Part shown: positions 1 to 12,445 of the stretch, in pieces
Layout of the letters: every line of letters starts with the position of its first letter
Numbering within the stretch: the first letter of the stretch is position 1
Origin: Maratus speciosus
Lineage: Eukaryota > Arthropoda > Arachnida > Araneae > Salticidae
Length of the DNA stretch: 64,000 bases
Direction: 5' to 3'
Assembly: GCA_963932465.1 (NCBI GenBank)
Contig: OZ010791.1
Span: forward strand, 617,589,800 to 617,653,799
Translations under genes and position numbers: made by a program
The notes under the pieces: generated by a model
Told to the model about the DNA's origin: nothing
Seen by the model: only the letters and a program-made list of their open reading frames with translations
Databases searched by the model: none

Positions 1-1720
1 TTGATGTATACTATCCACATGAATTCTTACATCGAAATAGGCGAATAAGTGTGTTATCGCGTGACAAATACAAGATCGTTTCAAAATGTTAGCCATGCTA
101 GAAATTCAAAGTGCTATAAATCAACCATTTTTTAAGATATCAACAAAAGAACAAACTTTCAGAAACAAAAACTGCTCCGGAATCTTTGTATCAAGGCCAA
201 ACACATAAAAAAAATCTTTTTCATTTTACAATTTTTTAATACCTCATTTTGAATTTTAAATTTAATTTTTTTTAAATGGCAACCCTTTTGAAACAAGATG
301 GCGAATGAAGCTGGCCAGCGAACTCGGTCGAGACATTGGTATGTACTATGTACAGACCAAGTTACATCCAAATAGGTTCATAAATACGCCTGTTATCGCG
401 TGACAAATATCAGGTCGTTTTAATATGTCAGCCACAAGAGAAATTCAAAATGCTATTACTCAGCCATTTTTTTTTAGATATAGACGAAAGAAAAACTGTT
501 CCGGAATCTTTGTTTTAAGGTCAAACACATACAAAAAAAAATCTTTTTCATTTTCCAATTTTTTGGTATCTCATTTAAATTTTTTTATTTTTTAATTTTT
601 TTAAATGGCCGCCATTTTGAAACAAGATGGCGGATGAAGCTGGCCAACGAACTCGGTCGAGATATTTGTATGTACTATGTACACACCAAGGTACATCCAA
701 GTCGGTTCATAAATACGCCTGTTATTACGTGAGAAAAATCAGGACGTTTCAAAATGTCAGCCACGCTAGAAATTCAAAATGCTATAACTCAGCCATTTCT
801 TAAGATATAGACGAAACAAAAACTGCTCCCGAATCTTTTTATCAAGGTCAAACAGATAAGAAGAAAATATTTTTTCAATTTTCAATTTTTGGTACCACAT
901 TTCAAATTAAAATTTTTCTTAAAAATTTAAATGGCCGCCATTTTTAAACAAGATGGCGGGTGAAGCTGGCCAACGAACCCGGTCGAGACATTGGTATGTA
1001 CTATGAATAAACGAAGTTACATCCAAATCGGTTCATAAATACGTCTTTTATCGCGTGACAAAATTTCGGACGTTTCAAAATGTCAGCCACGCTAGAAATT
1101 CAAAATGCTATAACTCAGCCATTTTTTAAGATATAGACGAAACAAAAACTGCTCCGAAATCTTTGTATAAAGATCAAATACATAAGAAAAAAATATTTTT
1201 CCATTTTCAATTTTTTGGTACCACATTTCAGATTTTAAATTTTTAAAAAAATTTTAAATGGCCGCCATTTTGAAACAAAATGGCGGATGAAGCTGGCCAA
1301 CGAACTCGGTCGAGAGATTGGTATGTACTATGTACACACCGAATTACATCCAAATCGGTTCATAAATACGCCTTTTATCGCGTGACAAAATTCAGGACGT
1401 TTCAAAATGTCAGCCACGCTAGAAATTCAAAATGCTATAACTCAGCCATTTTTTAAGATATAGACGAAACAAAAACTGCTCCGGAATCTTTGTATAAAGG
1501 TCAAATACATAAGAAAAAAATATTTTTCCATTTTTAATTTTTTGGTACCACATTTCGAGTTTTAAATTTTTTTAAAAATTTTAAATGGCCGCCATTTTGA
1601 AACAAAACGGCGGATGAAGCTGGCCAACGAACTCGGTCGAGACATTGGTATGTACTATATACACACCGAATTACATCGAAATCGGTTCATAATTAAGGGA
1701 GTTACAGTGTGACATAGGTC

Positions 1721-1722
<2 letters not shown>

Positions 1723-1754
<32 letters not shown>
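1723..1754. repeat. (TA)n microsatellite in F1 copy a
   Basis: Uninterrupted TA dinucleotides between the last core monomer and the 3' tail, at the same place as the TA run in the other F1 copies. Confidence 0.95.
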
Positions 1755-1756
<2 letters not shown>

Positions 1757-1851
1757 ATTTTGAACGGAGGGTGGTTTCGGGGTCTGGGGGTCATGATCGG
1801 TGAAAATATACCAAAATTTTTTGAAATCGCTTTCCTCCGAACGGCTGCAAT

Positions 1852-1880
1852 AGGTAGCTTTTTTGTAAAGAAAGCTACCT
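1852..1880 (+). other. F1 3'-terminal hairpin
   Basis: Inverted repeat AGGTAGCTTT / AAAGCTACCT with a short loop, followed directly by AAAA. The same hairpin ends F1 copies at 6201-6228 and near 42847-42880. Confidence 0.8.
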
Positions 1881-2384
1881 AAAATAAGACAGAGAGTGAG
1901 ATCCCTTAAGAATATTACGCAGAAAAAAAAGAAATAAAAAATATCATTTTCCTGGGGAGATATTTTAAAAATACGAATGCATTCGACGAGCATAGCTTTA
2001 ACATGGAGTATTTGAGCATGGAGTATTTGAGATAATACTAACCAACAGCCTTAACAGCCTTAATATTCGCTTTGAGCAATGTACATTTCATGATCGAAAA
2101 TTAGATCCAGCGCTCATGTACATGGAGCGATATCTAGAAACTAATGATGTTAATATAAAGTAGCGAAATGGTCGAAAGGTTTTTATTTTAGTCCAAAGCT
2201 GTTTCATTCATTTTATTATCATCTTTTACATTTTATTATAATAAAGGATGTTAAGGAAATAATTTTCCTCTGAACAAGCTAAGACTGAAAGGAAAAATGT
2301 AAACAATAAATATTTTTAATAAAAGATATTTCAGTTTTATTACAGAAAATATTTTAGACAAAAAAGACCACTTTAAGAAAAAAA
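1881..2384. other. AT-rich spacer with a degenerate P-family segment
   Basis: No gene seen. Roughly 1883-2030 resembles the dispersed segment called P here (6330-6480 and 59361-59475): a block like CTGRGGAGATATTT followed by a stretch with CATAG and TTTAACAT. The remainder is AT-rich and ends in the A-run at which F1 copy b begins. Confidence 0.5.
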
Positions 2385-3949
2385 AGTCCTTCCGGCTAGT
2401 GCCGGTAGGAAGAGGTAACTTTCATATTCCTTATTTTTTAAAAGCTACCTTATATTATTCAAACACACGGAGCTCAAATTAGTGGAAGCCGATTATAGAA
2501 GATTAAATACTAATTTTTGTCAATATTGAATATGAATAAGAATTTCGCCAAATTAGTCAGCGTTATCAAAGCTGGTTTTATTAAAGTGATTTATATTTTG
2601 TCGCAAAATTCGGTGATATCCCGAATTATATTAATAATTATATTAACCCGAATTATTGGTGAGAGCCCGTCATTTTAAAACAACATAATGGGTGCAAAGA
2701 AGCTCACCAATGAACTTAGACGAGACCTTAGTAATTCCTGTGCACATGCTTACTCATATCTAAATCGGTTGATATGTACGAGTGCTGTTGCAGGCAAAAA
2801 ATCAGATTTTTCAAAATGTCACTTACATTCGAAATTCAAACTGCTATATCTCGGCCTTTTTTTTAGATAAAGGCAAAACAAACAAACAACAACAAAAAAA
2901 AAAAATCCGGAATCTTTGTAACAAGCTGAAACACATAAGAAAAAAATCTTTTTCAATTTCTAATTTTTTTGTACCTCATTTTAAATTAATTTTTTTTTTA
3001 ATTTTTAAGTGGCCGCCATTTTGAAACAAGATGGCGGATGAAATTAGCAAACGAACTAGGCCGGGAGATTGCTATGTACTATGCACATGCCTTGTCACAT
3101 CCTTATCGGTTCATAAATTCGCGTGTTATCGCGTGACAAAAATCAGATCGTTTCAAAATGTCAGCCATGCTAGAAATTCAAAGTGCTATAACTCAGCCAT
3201 TTTTTAAGATATAGACGAAACGAAAAATGCTCCAGAATCTTTGTATCAAGGTCAAATACATAAGAAAAAAATCTTTTTCAATTTCTATTTTTTTTTGTAC
3301 CTCATTTTAAATTAAAGTAGAAAAAAATAATGGCCGCCCTTTTGAAACAAGATGGCGGATGATGTTGGCCAAAGTACTCGGTCGAGACATTGGTATGAAC
3401 TATGTACACACCAAGTTATATCCAAATCCGTTCATAAATACGCGTGTTATCGCGTGACAAAAATCAGATCGTTTCAAAATGTCAGCCACACTAGAATTTC
3501 AAAGTGCTATAACTCAACCGTTTATTAAGTTATAGACTAAACAAAAAATGCTCCGGAATCTTCGTATCAAGCGCAAACACATAAGAAAAAAATCTTTTTC
3601 GATTTATAATTTTTTTGTACTTCATTTTAAATTTTAATTTTTTTTAAATTTTCAATGGCCGACATTTTGAAACATGATGGCGTATGAAGCTGGCCAACGA
3701 ACTCGGTAGAGATATTGCTATGTACTATGCACATGCCTTGTCACATCCAAATCGGTTCATAAAAACGCATATTATCCCGTAACAAAAATTAGATCGTTTC
3801 AAAATGTCAGCTATGCTAGAAATTCAAAGTGCTATAACTCAGCCATTTTTTAAGACATAGACGAAACAAAAAATGCTCCGGAATCTTTGTATCAAGCTCA
3901 AACACATAAGGAAAAAATCTTTTTTCAATTTCTAATTATTTTGTACCGC

Positions 3950-5750
3950 ACTTTTAATTTTTTTTTTTATTTTAAATGGCCGCCATTTTGAAACAAGATG
4001 GCGGATGAGGCTGGCCAACGAACTCGGTCGAGACATTGCTATGTACTATGCACATTCTTTGTCACATCCAAATCGGTTCATAAATACCTGTATTATCGCG
4101 TGACTAAAATCAGATCGTTTCAAAATGTCAGCCATGCTAGAATTTCAAAGTGCTATAATTCAACCGTTTATTAAGATATAGACGAAGCAAAAAATGCTCC
4201 GGAATCTTTGTATCAAGCTCAAACACATAAGGAAAAAATCTTTTTTCAATTTCTAATTATTTTGTACCTCACTTTTATTTATTATTATTTTTTTTAATTT
4301 TTAAATGGCCGCCACTTTGAAACAAGATGGCGGATGAGGCTGGCCAACGAACTCGGTCGAGACATTGCTATTTACTATGCACATTCATTGTCACATCCAA
4401 ATCGGTTCATAAATACGTGTATTATCGCGTGACAAAAATCAGATCGTTTCAAAATGTCAGCTATGCTAGAAATTCAAAGTGCTATAACTCAGCCATTTTT
4501 TAAGACATAGACGAAACAAAAAATGCTCCGGAATCTTTGTATCAAGCTCAAACACATAAGGAAAAAATCTTTTTTCAATTTCTAATTATTTTGTACCGCA
4601 CTTTTAATTTTTTTTTTAATTTTAAATGGCCGCCATTTTGAAACAAGATGGCGGATGAGGCTGGCCAACGAACTCGGTCGAGACATTGCTATGTACTATG
4701 CACATTCTTTGTCACATCCAAATCGGTTCATAAATACCTGTATTATCGCGTGACTAAAATCAGATCGTTTCAAAATGTCAGCCATGCTAGAATTTCAAAG
4801 TGCTATAATTCAACCGTTTATTAAGATATAGACGAAGCAAAAAATGCTCCGGAATCTTTGTATCAAGCTCAAACACATAAGGAAAAAATCTTTTTTCAAT
4901 TTCTAATTATTTTGTACCTCACTTTTATTTATTATTATTTTTTTTAATTTTTAAATGGCCGCCACTTTGAAACAAGATGGCGGATGAGGCTGGCCAACGA
5001 ACTCGGTCGAGACATTGCTATTTACTATGCACATTCATTGTCACATCCAAATCGGTTCATAAATACGTGTATTATCGCGTGACAAAAATCAGATCGTTTC
5101 AAAATGTCAGCTATGCTAGAAATTCAAAGTGCTATAACTCAGCCATTTTTTAAGACATAGACGAAACAAAAAATGCTCCGGAATCTTTGTATCAAGCTCA
5201 AACACATAAGGAAAAAATCTTTTTTCAATTTCTAATTATTTTGTACCGCACTTTTAATTTTTTTTTAAATTTTAAATGGCCGCCATTTTGAAACAAGATG
5301 GCGGATGAGGCTGGCCAACGAACTCGGTCGAGACATTGCTATGTACTATGCACATTCTTTGTCACATCCAAATCGGTTCATAAATACCTGTATTATCGCG
5401 TGACTAAAATCAGATCGTTTCAAAATGTCAGCCATGCTAGAATTTCAAAGTGCTATAATTCAACCGTTTATTAAGATATAGACGAAGCAAAAAATGCTCC
5501 GGAATCTTTGTATCAAGCTCAAACACATAAGGAAAAAATCTTTTTTCAATTTCTAATTATTTTGTACCTCACTTTTATTTATTATTATTTTTTTTAATTT
5601 TTAAATGGCCGCCACTTTGAAACAAGATGGCGGATGAGGCTGGCCAACGAACTCGGTCGAGACATTGCTATTTACTATGCACATTCATTGTCACATCCAA
5701 ATCGGTTCATAAATACGTGTATTATCGCGTGACAAAAATCAGATCGTTTC
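3950..5750 (+). repeat. 650-bp higher-order repeat inside the F1 array
   Basis: Two slightly different 325-bp monomers alternate. One has GATGAGG with ATGTACTATGCACATTCTTTG and the other has ATTTACTATGCACATTCATTG. The pair recurs with a 650-bp offset (for example 3971, 4621 and 5271) almost without change, showing recent amplification of dimers inside an older, more diverged array. Confidence 0.85.
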
Positions 5751-6062
5751 AAAATGTCAGCCATGCTAGAAATTCAAAGTGCTATAACTCAGCCATTTTT
5801 TAAGATATAGACGAAACGAAAAATGCTCCAGAATCTTTGTATCAAGCCCAAACACATAAGAAAAAAATCTTTTTCAATGTCTAATTTTTTTTTTGTGCCT
5901 CATTTTAAATTTTTAATTTTTTAAATGGCCGCCATTTTGAAACAAGATGGCGGATGAAGCTGGCCAACGAACTCGATCGAGACATTGGTATGTACTATGT
6001 ACACACGAAATTTTATCCAAATCGGTTCATAAATACGAGAGTTACAGTATGACAAAGATCAG

Positions 6063-6100
6063 ATATATATATATATATATATAATATATATATATATATA
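6063..6100. repeat. (TA)n microsatellite in F1 copy b
   Basis: TA run with one slip, between the core array and the 3' tail. Confidence 0.95.
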
Positions 6101-6231
6101 CATCAATTTTGAACGGAGGGTGGTTTCGGGGTCTAGGGGTCATGATCGGTGAAAATATACCAAAATCTTTCAGAATCGTTTTACTCCGAACGGCTGCAAT
6201 AGGTAGCTTTTTGTAACGAAAGCTACCTAAA

Positions 6232-6330
6232 AGACATCCTTTAAGAAAAAAGACATCCTTTAATTAAAAAAAGACATCCTTTAATTAAAAAAAGACATCC
6301 TTTAATTAAAAAAAGACATCCTTTAAAAAA
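6232..6330. repeat. 21-bp tandem repeat (AGACATCCTTTAATTAAAAAA)n, about 5 copies
   Basis: AGACATCC recurs at 6232, 6251, 6272, 6293 and 6314 (spacing 19, 21, 21, 21). It lies directly after the F1 terminal hairpin. The same motif at low copy number is part of the P palindrome near 55340 and 55498, so this is local amplification of the P-family end. AT-rich P-family sequence continues to about 6480, and 6481-6639 shows nothing recognisable. Confidence 0.85.
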
Positions 6331-6639
6331 TTCTTTAAGAAGAGAACAGAAAAATAAGAAGTGAAAAATATTAATTTCCTGAGGAGGTATTTTAAAAATA
6401 AGAATACATACCTTTCGCATAGGTTTAAAATTAGCGAGAGGAATTTGAGATTTGACTCACCAGCCCCCTTAATGTATTTTTGTTCGTTCAAGATATAAAC
6501 GATACAAAAACAAGAAAGAAAAAATCATGCGTCAAGCACAGATTATGAAACACTTTCCAACACATTCAGAATAATGTAACAAAACCGCATCGTTTAATAA
6601 GTTAAAATATTATGTCTAATTCAACCAAATGGAAACACA

Positions 6640-7330
6640 TAACACATTTGAAAACCCAATTTCAGCTGTCCCCATCTACAATCGGAAAATAATCCGAATT
6701 CTTAGAGCAGCCTTGTATATGAGATATAGATTTGTATCTATTAACTACATGCATGCCAAAATTTAGTTCAGTTAAGAAATACATATACCTCAGTTGAAAA
6801 TTCAATTTCAAAAATTTCTGCTCATAAGGAGAAAGGTACGTGAATTCTTTTGGGCAGCCCTGTATAGAAGGTATAGAATTTATATACAACGTGTAACATA
6901 CAAAAAATTAGTTAAATTTAAAAGCGTATACCGAATTTTTAAACGCGCTTGATGCAATTATTACTCAAATACAGTACTGTAACCGATATATTTTGTGTGT
7001 TCCTGTAAATGAGCGGCAAATCCTTTGACTGATCGTTACCACTTTGTAGTGAAATTCGGTGATTTATATAAGTTTCAATATTTTTGAAATAACGTAATCT
7101 CATTAAAAATACTCTACAAATTATTTTCCCCCACATACCATAATGTAATTAAATTCTTTTGAGTGCCCCTGTAAATGAACTATTGATCCCACGTACTTCA
7201 TATACAATACCAAACATGCCTTGGTGACTCTTAATAATGTTTATCAGTTGCCTGAAAATCAGAGTATATTTACGGGAGTTACAGCGTGCACAGATGGACA
7301 GACAAACAGAATGCATAAACACTTTTCGAC
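6640..7330 (+). repeat. F6 tandem array (copy a) ending in a GACAGACA stretch
   Basis: Four diverged units of about 150 bp. Each contains a version of AATTCTTTTGAGTGCCCCTG followed by TAAATGAACTAT (near 6698, 6845, 6990 and 7155). The array ends at GGACAGACAAACAG (7297-7310) and a short unique piece CACTTTTCGACTTTGTTGG. Copy b at 22640-23286 has the same order. Reading frames here are short and follow the repeat, so I do not call genes. The general plan (monomers then GACA repeat) matches F2 to F5, but I could not find its cap or hairpin. Confidence 0.65.
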
Positions 7331-9432
7331 TTTGTTGGAAAATGTTGAAATTTATGTAAAGACGTTTGAAATATTTGAAATTACTAGGACTTCCCTCAGA
7401 TGGATTAGTCTGAGCGATATTACTGAGAACATAGATTTAATAATAACATGTGGAAGCAAAGAAAATGAGATGTTATCTTTAATTGTCCATATACTGCGAT
7501 GAACTGAAATGATGAAAATAAACGAATCGTAGAATTACAAAATCTTATATATAAATTCGTATACACTGTTTAAAAAAATGTGAAATCAAACCATTCAAGA
7601 CAGCCATGCATGGATATAAAATTGAAAGTACGCAATATATTAAAAGTAAAATAGAAAATGAAACACTAAATTACTTATATCGGAATTTTAGCTGTATTAA
7701 ATGATGTCAAGAGCATAATCAGACGCTCCGCACCAATTTGAGTAACTTTAAAGGACAAATATATGATGTTTAAAAAGAATGGACTATACTTTATATGGTG
7801 TGTGCTCCCCCGGAATAGTTAATATTGTACAATATCTGTTTTCCACAGATGCAATGAGGTTGTAGATAACATTTAAGGAATTCTCTCCTCAAAATCTAAT
7901 ATCGTATCAAAGTACCGAATACATCAACAGTGGCATGCAATGCTTCGTTAGAGTGTGCTTTAGATATGCTCGATCGGATTTAAATGATGAGTGTATGCTG
8001 GCCACTACATACGCTGTATTCTTTTGTTTTCAAACATATTCTGCACAAGTTGAGCTGTATTTAGCATGTATTAAATAAAAGAAATCAGCAATGATTACAA
8101 CATAAAGTATGGCACAAGATCTGAATATATCGTCTGCATAACTTTTGAGCTGTCAAAGTGTCATTTGAAGTAATTTACAAATCCATACATATTTAGTCAG
8201 GAAATCATGCAAGCTAACATACGCCAATATGATCCCGATTATAAAATTTCACCAGAATAAGTTAATATATAAAAAATGCTACTAATGATAATTGAGAATA
8301 TGACCTTATGATATAATGTCTAGAAAAATGAATCGGATAAAAAATTCATATCACATTTAAAACGGCACTTCCCTCTGTTAGTGGCCTTGGCGAGAGAGAG
8401 AAAAGCCTAGAGAAGGAACAGTTTAACAAGTACTTTCGGGCAACCTACTCACTGTTTCATACAGGTCTTTATTTAATATTTACACAATTTATTTAATGCT
8501 AGGTGGGTATCTATCTGTTTTGTTGCATTTAAATTGCATGTTTTGCGGAGGAAATGCAACATTATGAAATATTTAAAGTTGCTGTACCTAATAATTCCAA
8601 ATTAATGGTAATTGAGATCGCTTTCCGTTAATTTCATCTTTTTAAATTTTAAATTTTTTAGAAACCATTCATAGAGACAATTGTATATTTTAAAGCTAAC
8701 CCGAAGCAAAATTTCGAGATTTTGGGCTCAGCAGTAACACAGAAATAGAAAATTTTTGAAAGTTTTTTGTTTTTGCACTGTTTTATATAGCGACATTTTT
8801 AGAAATTGTTCTATTGCGAGAATTTACGCCATGATAAATACAGCCATGTCAATTTTCATGTTTATATTCCTAACAATTCCATGTACTTCGTTACTTAGAT
8901 CATCTTTAGATCTTTTTCCGCTTTGTTTAGTCTTTCTATTTTTTAGAATTCGTTCTACAACAAGCATTTACATCTTATTAATTACTACCATGCCAAAGTT
9001 CTAGTTTCTAACCCCAACAGTATCCCAAAAATTTCAGTATTCCAAATAAATCATAGTTTAGATCCTTTCTAGAAATTTTTACGTTTATTCGTCAAATTGA
9101 ACCTTTTAGAGAGCGTTCATTACGAGTATTTACATCTTAAAAGTAACTACCGCACCAAATTTAAGGTTTCAAACCCAATCAATATCACAGAAATCGCAAT
9201 TTTAGAAGTTTTTTGCTCCTGCAGCGATGTAGGTTCTTGCACTGACATAAAATAGTCTTTTTTTCGGAGCAGAGATGGCCACCAACATTTTTTTAAGTTG
9301 GCTATGTAGTTTCAGAGATAACACCTCACAAACGTACAAGCATTAATAATATTATATACTTTATAATATTATAACGCTTTATAATATTAGCATTAGATGT
9401 ACAGTTACAAAAGCCACTTATCTGTTACAAAC
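7331..9432. other. No gene seen; AT-rich, with degenerate repeat units at 8680-9230
   Basis: 7331-8640 has no recognisable domain or repeat. Between 8680 and 9230 a unit of roughly 200 bp recurs about three times in decayed form: a segment like ACATCTTAAAAGTAACTACC, then GCACCAAATTT, then CACAGAAAT, then GAAGTTTTTTG. This is probably an old tandem-core element. Confidence 0.45.
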
Positions 9433-10290
9433 TAAAGTGCCGGCGTTGCCCAGAATTTGAAGGATGTTTGTTCTGAAAAATCAATTTCAAAATTTAACAT
9501 ACAACACAAAACAAACATTAAAAAAAGCAGTCGAAATGTTGTATGAATGAATCATATGAAAACGCTAAATAAAAATGTATAAATGTATATATCAGACGCA
9601 AAAGAATGCAGCTATAAATGAACTTATTTCAATTTATAATTGGAGCAATAATGTTAAAATAGGCCAATATTTCCCTAATCGGGTTTTTATCATGCTTCAA
9701 TACATTTTCCACACTCATATGACGTTATATTATATCCACCACGTCCTTAATATTTCCAATATGACGTAATATTTTCCTCTTTCACGTGGAAACCTTGAAA
9801 TAGAAAGCTTATGAAGTTATATTCACTTTCATTTAAATTCGTCAAACCATTTATTTCATTTTCGTATTTCACGTGAATATCTTGCAATAGAAAAGTTATG
9901 ACGTAATATTTACCTTTTTTAAAAATTCGTCAAACTATTTATTTCATTTTCATTTTTCACGTGGAGATCTTGCAGTAGAAAATTAATTGTTGTAGTAATA
10001 ATTTTATTGTGTTTTATAATTGTTGGCAACTGCTATAACGAAAAATGTTTAAATTTGATAAAAAAAATGCTGTTAAATTGGTGGTTTTTTATTAATTAAA
10101 AATTAACTATAAATTATTTCGATTTCGGATTACTTTAGTTGCCTTGGCGATGTTTTAATACACATGTACGTATCTTTTCACAATTTTGGCTTCCAAATTG
10201 TGGATTTTTATAGAATTACAAACAGACAGATAGACAAGTTTTCATTTTTATATATTTCTCTATTCTAAAAAAAGTAACTAACGCTGTCAC
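9433..10290. mobile_element. Decayed interspersed repeat (GCCGGCGTTGCCC type)
   Basis: It begins near AAAGTGCCGGCGTTGCCC, and inside it a segment with TTTCACGTGGA..CTTG is repeated near 9781, 9870 and 9958. It ends near ACAAACAGACAGATAGACAAG. Segments with short GC-rich heads of this kind are common repeats in arthropod genomes, but I cannot assign a family. A related head (GGATAGTACCCGGACTTCCC) lies at 13770. Low confidence. Confidence 0.35.
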
Positions 10291-11029
10291 TGCCTCCGCC
10301 GACGGTTTTGAATTTTTTGTGGCCGGAGGTCTTTCTTCGTTAATATTAAGAAAACTATTGCATACAAAAAATATGAAAATCGGTGGTATTATAGCGAAAT
10401 GTTTGATCAACACGCTAATGCATACAGTTTTCAAATCGAAGAATTATTTTAAGAGATATTTAATGCTAAAGTTGGACAAAATCGTTCCATTAAAAAAAAT
10501 TTTATTGGAGCAAAAGCTATACATGTGAATTTAATCATCTTTAGATCATTTTATACGTTTGAAGTTCCCGGTGTGCAGACTGTTTTTTTTTTTTTTTTTT
10601 TTAATTTGGCTAATTTTTTGAGGTTTTATTTCTATTTTAAATTCAAATATTCAGGATTTCTAGAGATATTTTTTACAGATTTTAGAAAGTGATATTAATT
10701 TAAACTGTTGCCAACTGTACAAACAGCGGAAACAATAATGTTTGCTTCAAAAAAAAATTATTTACACGTTACTATTATAAACAGAAAAAAACCTTCAAAT
10801 TAGAATTAAATAATTAGGTATAAAAAGCAGGCACTTATTGGAAATTACGCCATTAAAACTATATTTACATGTGAATTTTGAAAGAGAAAGTATATTGTAA
10901 AATAAATTCATTAACATGCGTTAGAAGTCTGAAATAGAAGAAATTGCGTCACATTACACTTATTATGCAAAATGAACAAAAAATAGTATTGCAAAACAGT
11001 TTAAATTTAAATATTGCGCGAGACAAAAT
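10291..11029. other. No gene seen
   Basis: AT-rich sequence with a poly-T tract at about 10584-10602 and no recognisable element boundary. Reading frames here are short and lack family features. Confidence 0.5.
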
Positions 11030-11956
11030 ATTAGAGGTTAAATATTAGATTTGTTCAAAATTTTATTATTTGTCGTTTGATGTGAGGTGTTCAGCTATAA
11101 GTATGCAAATTTTCATGTCTCCAACATAATTAGGGGCTGAGTTAGAAAAATTGCTTAAAATACACATGTTAGATCCCAGAGGGTGAAATATTAGACTTTT
11201 TCAAAATTTTATTATTTGCCTTTTGATGTGAGGAGTTCAGCTATAAGTATGCAAACTTTCATGTCTCCAACTTAATTAGTGGCTGAGTTAGAAAAATTGC
11301 TTAAAATACACAAGTTAGAGCCCAGAGGGCTAAATATTAGACCTTTTTCAAAATTTTATTATTTGTCGTTTGATGTGAGGATTTCAGCTATAAGTATGCA
11401 AAATTGCATGCCTCCAACTTAATTAGGGGCTGAGTTAGAAAAATTGTTTAAGACACACAAGTTAGAGCCCAGAGGGTTAAATATTAGACTTTTTCAAAAT
11501 TTTATTATTTGTCGTTTGATGTGAGGTGTTCAGCTATAAGTATGCAAAATGTCATGTCTCCAACTTAATTAGGGGCTGAGTTAGAAAAATTGCTTTAAAT
11601 ACACAAATTAGAGCGCAGAGGGTTAAATATTAAACCTTTTTCAAAACTTTATTATTTGTCGTTTGATGTGAGATGTTCAGCTATAAGTATGCAAAATTTC
11701 ATGTCTCCAACTTAATTAAATTAGGGGCTGAGTTAGAAAAATTGCTTAAAATACACAAGTTAGAGCCCAGAGGATTAAATATTAGACTTTTTCAAAATTT
11801 TATTATTTGCCGTTTGATGTGTGGTGTTCAGCTATAAGTATGCAAATTTTTAAGTCTCCGACATGTATAGTTTCTGAGAACGGCCTCTGTGACAGACGGA
11901 CAGACAGACAGACAAAGGAGTGAGACAGGTAGGGTTCGTTAGATGAACAAAACTCT
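11030..11956 (+). mobile_element. F5 element, 5'-truncated copy (copy a)
   Basis: Six tandem monomers of about 148 bp, each with TTTATTATTTGTCGTTTGAT, CAGCTATAAGTATGCAAA and GGGGCTGAGTTAGAAAAATT. They are followed by CAGACGGACAGACAGACAGA (microsatellite, about 11892-11915) and a decayed terminal hairpin (AGGGTTCGTT / GAACAAAACTCT) next to AAAA. The order matches the complete F5 copies at 17014 and 55526. No 5' cap was found, so the copy is probably truncated at its 5' end. Confidence 0.7.
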
Positions 11957-12099
11957 AAAAACACGCTGCGGATGACTGTAACAACATCCTAAAACTACAT
12001 TACCATCAGCGATCTACCAATCCCGAATTTAGTTTATATTCATTTCATATATTCTTATTCTTCTGTGTGGCCCTGTAAAATAACTATCAATATTATATA

Positions 12100-12270
12100 C
12101 AGTAAAACCTCTGAACAGCGGACACCCCGAGAATGCCGAATTTGTCCTCTATTTAGAGGTGACCGCTACTGAGAGTAAAACATGTACAGTTATTTAAGAG
12201 TTGGTAATCGAAAAAATGTCCGCTAAATAGAGGTATCCGCTAATCGGGTGTGTCCGCTATGGAGGTTTTA
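12100..12270. mobile_element. Pogo/Tc1-like MITE, first of a tandem pair
   Basis: It starts CAGTAAAACCTCTGAA and ends with the matching GGAGGTTTTA, the last bases running into the second copy. It is preceded by TA. The internal sequence (TCCTCTATTTAGAGGTG, CTACTGAGAGTAAAA) is shared with the next copy. A CAGTAAAACCTC terminus with a TA target is typical of pogo/Tigger-derived MITEs. Confidence 0.75.
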
Positions 12271-12271
12271 T

Positions 12272-12445
12272 CAGTAAAACCTCTGAATAGCGAACACCTC
12301 GGGAGCGCAGAATTTGTCCTCTATTTGGAGGTGTCCGCTACTGAGAGTAAAAAATGTTCAGGTATTTAAGTTTCGGTAATCGAAAAAATGCCCACTAAAT
12401 AGAGGTGTCCACTAATCGGGTGTGTCCGTTATGGAGGTTTTACTG
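12272..12445. mobile_element. Pogo/Tc1-like MITE, second of a tandem pair
   Basis: 174 bp from CAGTAAAACCTCTGAATAGC to GGAGGTTTTACTG, with perfect inverted ends of about 12 bp. It abuts the first copy with only one base between, so one inserted into, or duplicated from, the end of the other. Confidence 0.8.

Larger units (their letters stand above)
1..1880 (+). mobile_element. F1 element, 3' part (copy a), truncated by window edge
   Basis: About five tandem monomers of roughly 325 bp fill 1-1690. Each carries the block GGCCGCCATTTTG followed by CAAGATGGCGG, then conserved stretches such as TCGGTTCATAAATACG and TCAGCCATTTTTTAAG. A TA microsatellite follows, then a unique tail and a terminal hairpin (AGGTAGCTTT paired with AAAGCTACCT) next to AAAA. 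The order array, microsatellite, hairpin, A-run is the same as in the complete copy at 2385-6228. No coding capacity is visible. It is probably a non-autonomous Helitron-like (HINE-type) element; that class is inferred from structure only. Confidence 0.75.
2385..6228 (+). mobile_element. F1 element, complete copy (copy b)
   Basis: The 5' cap begins AAGTCCTTCCGGC (itself able to fold: CCGGC..GCCGG), followed by the 5' inverted repeat AGGTAACTTTC. After about 270 bp of unique sequence comes an array of about eleven monomers of about 325 bp (2660-5990), a TA microsatellite, a conserved tail (GAACGGAGGGTGGTTTCGG) and the terminal hairpin at 6201-6228 followed by AAAA. At 3.8 kb it is the most complete F1 in the window. 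No reading frame longer than about 80 codons occurs. The class (Helentron-associated/HINE-like) is inferred from architecture. Confidence 0.8.

Noticed and set aside
2660..5990. CRISPR-like regular spacing
   Set aside because: Units are contiguous 325-bp monomers with no short repeat and unique spacer structure, and the DNA is eukaryotic.
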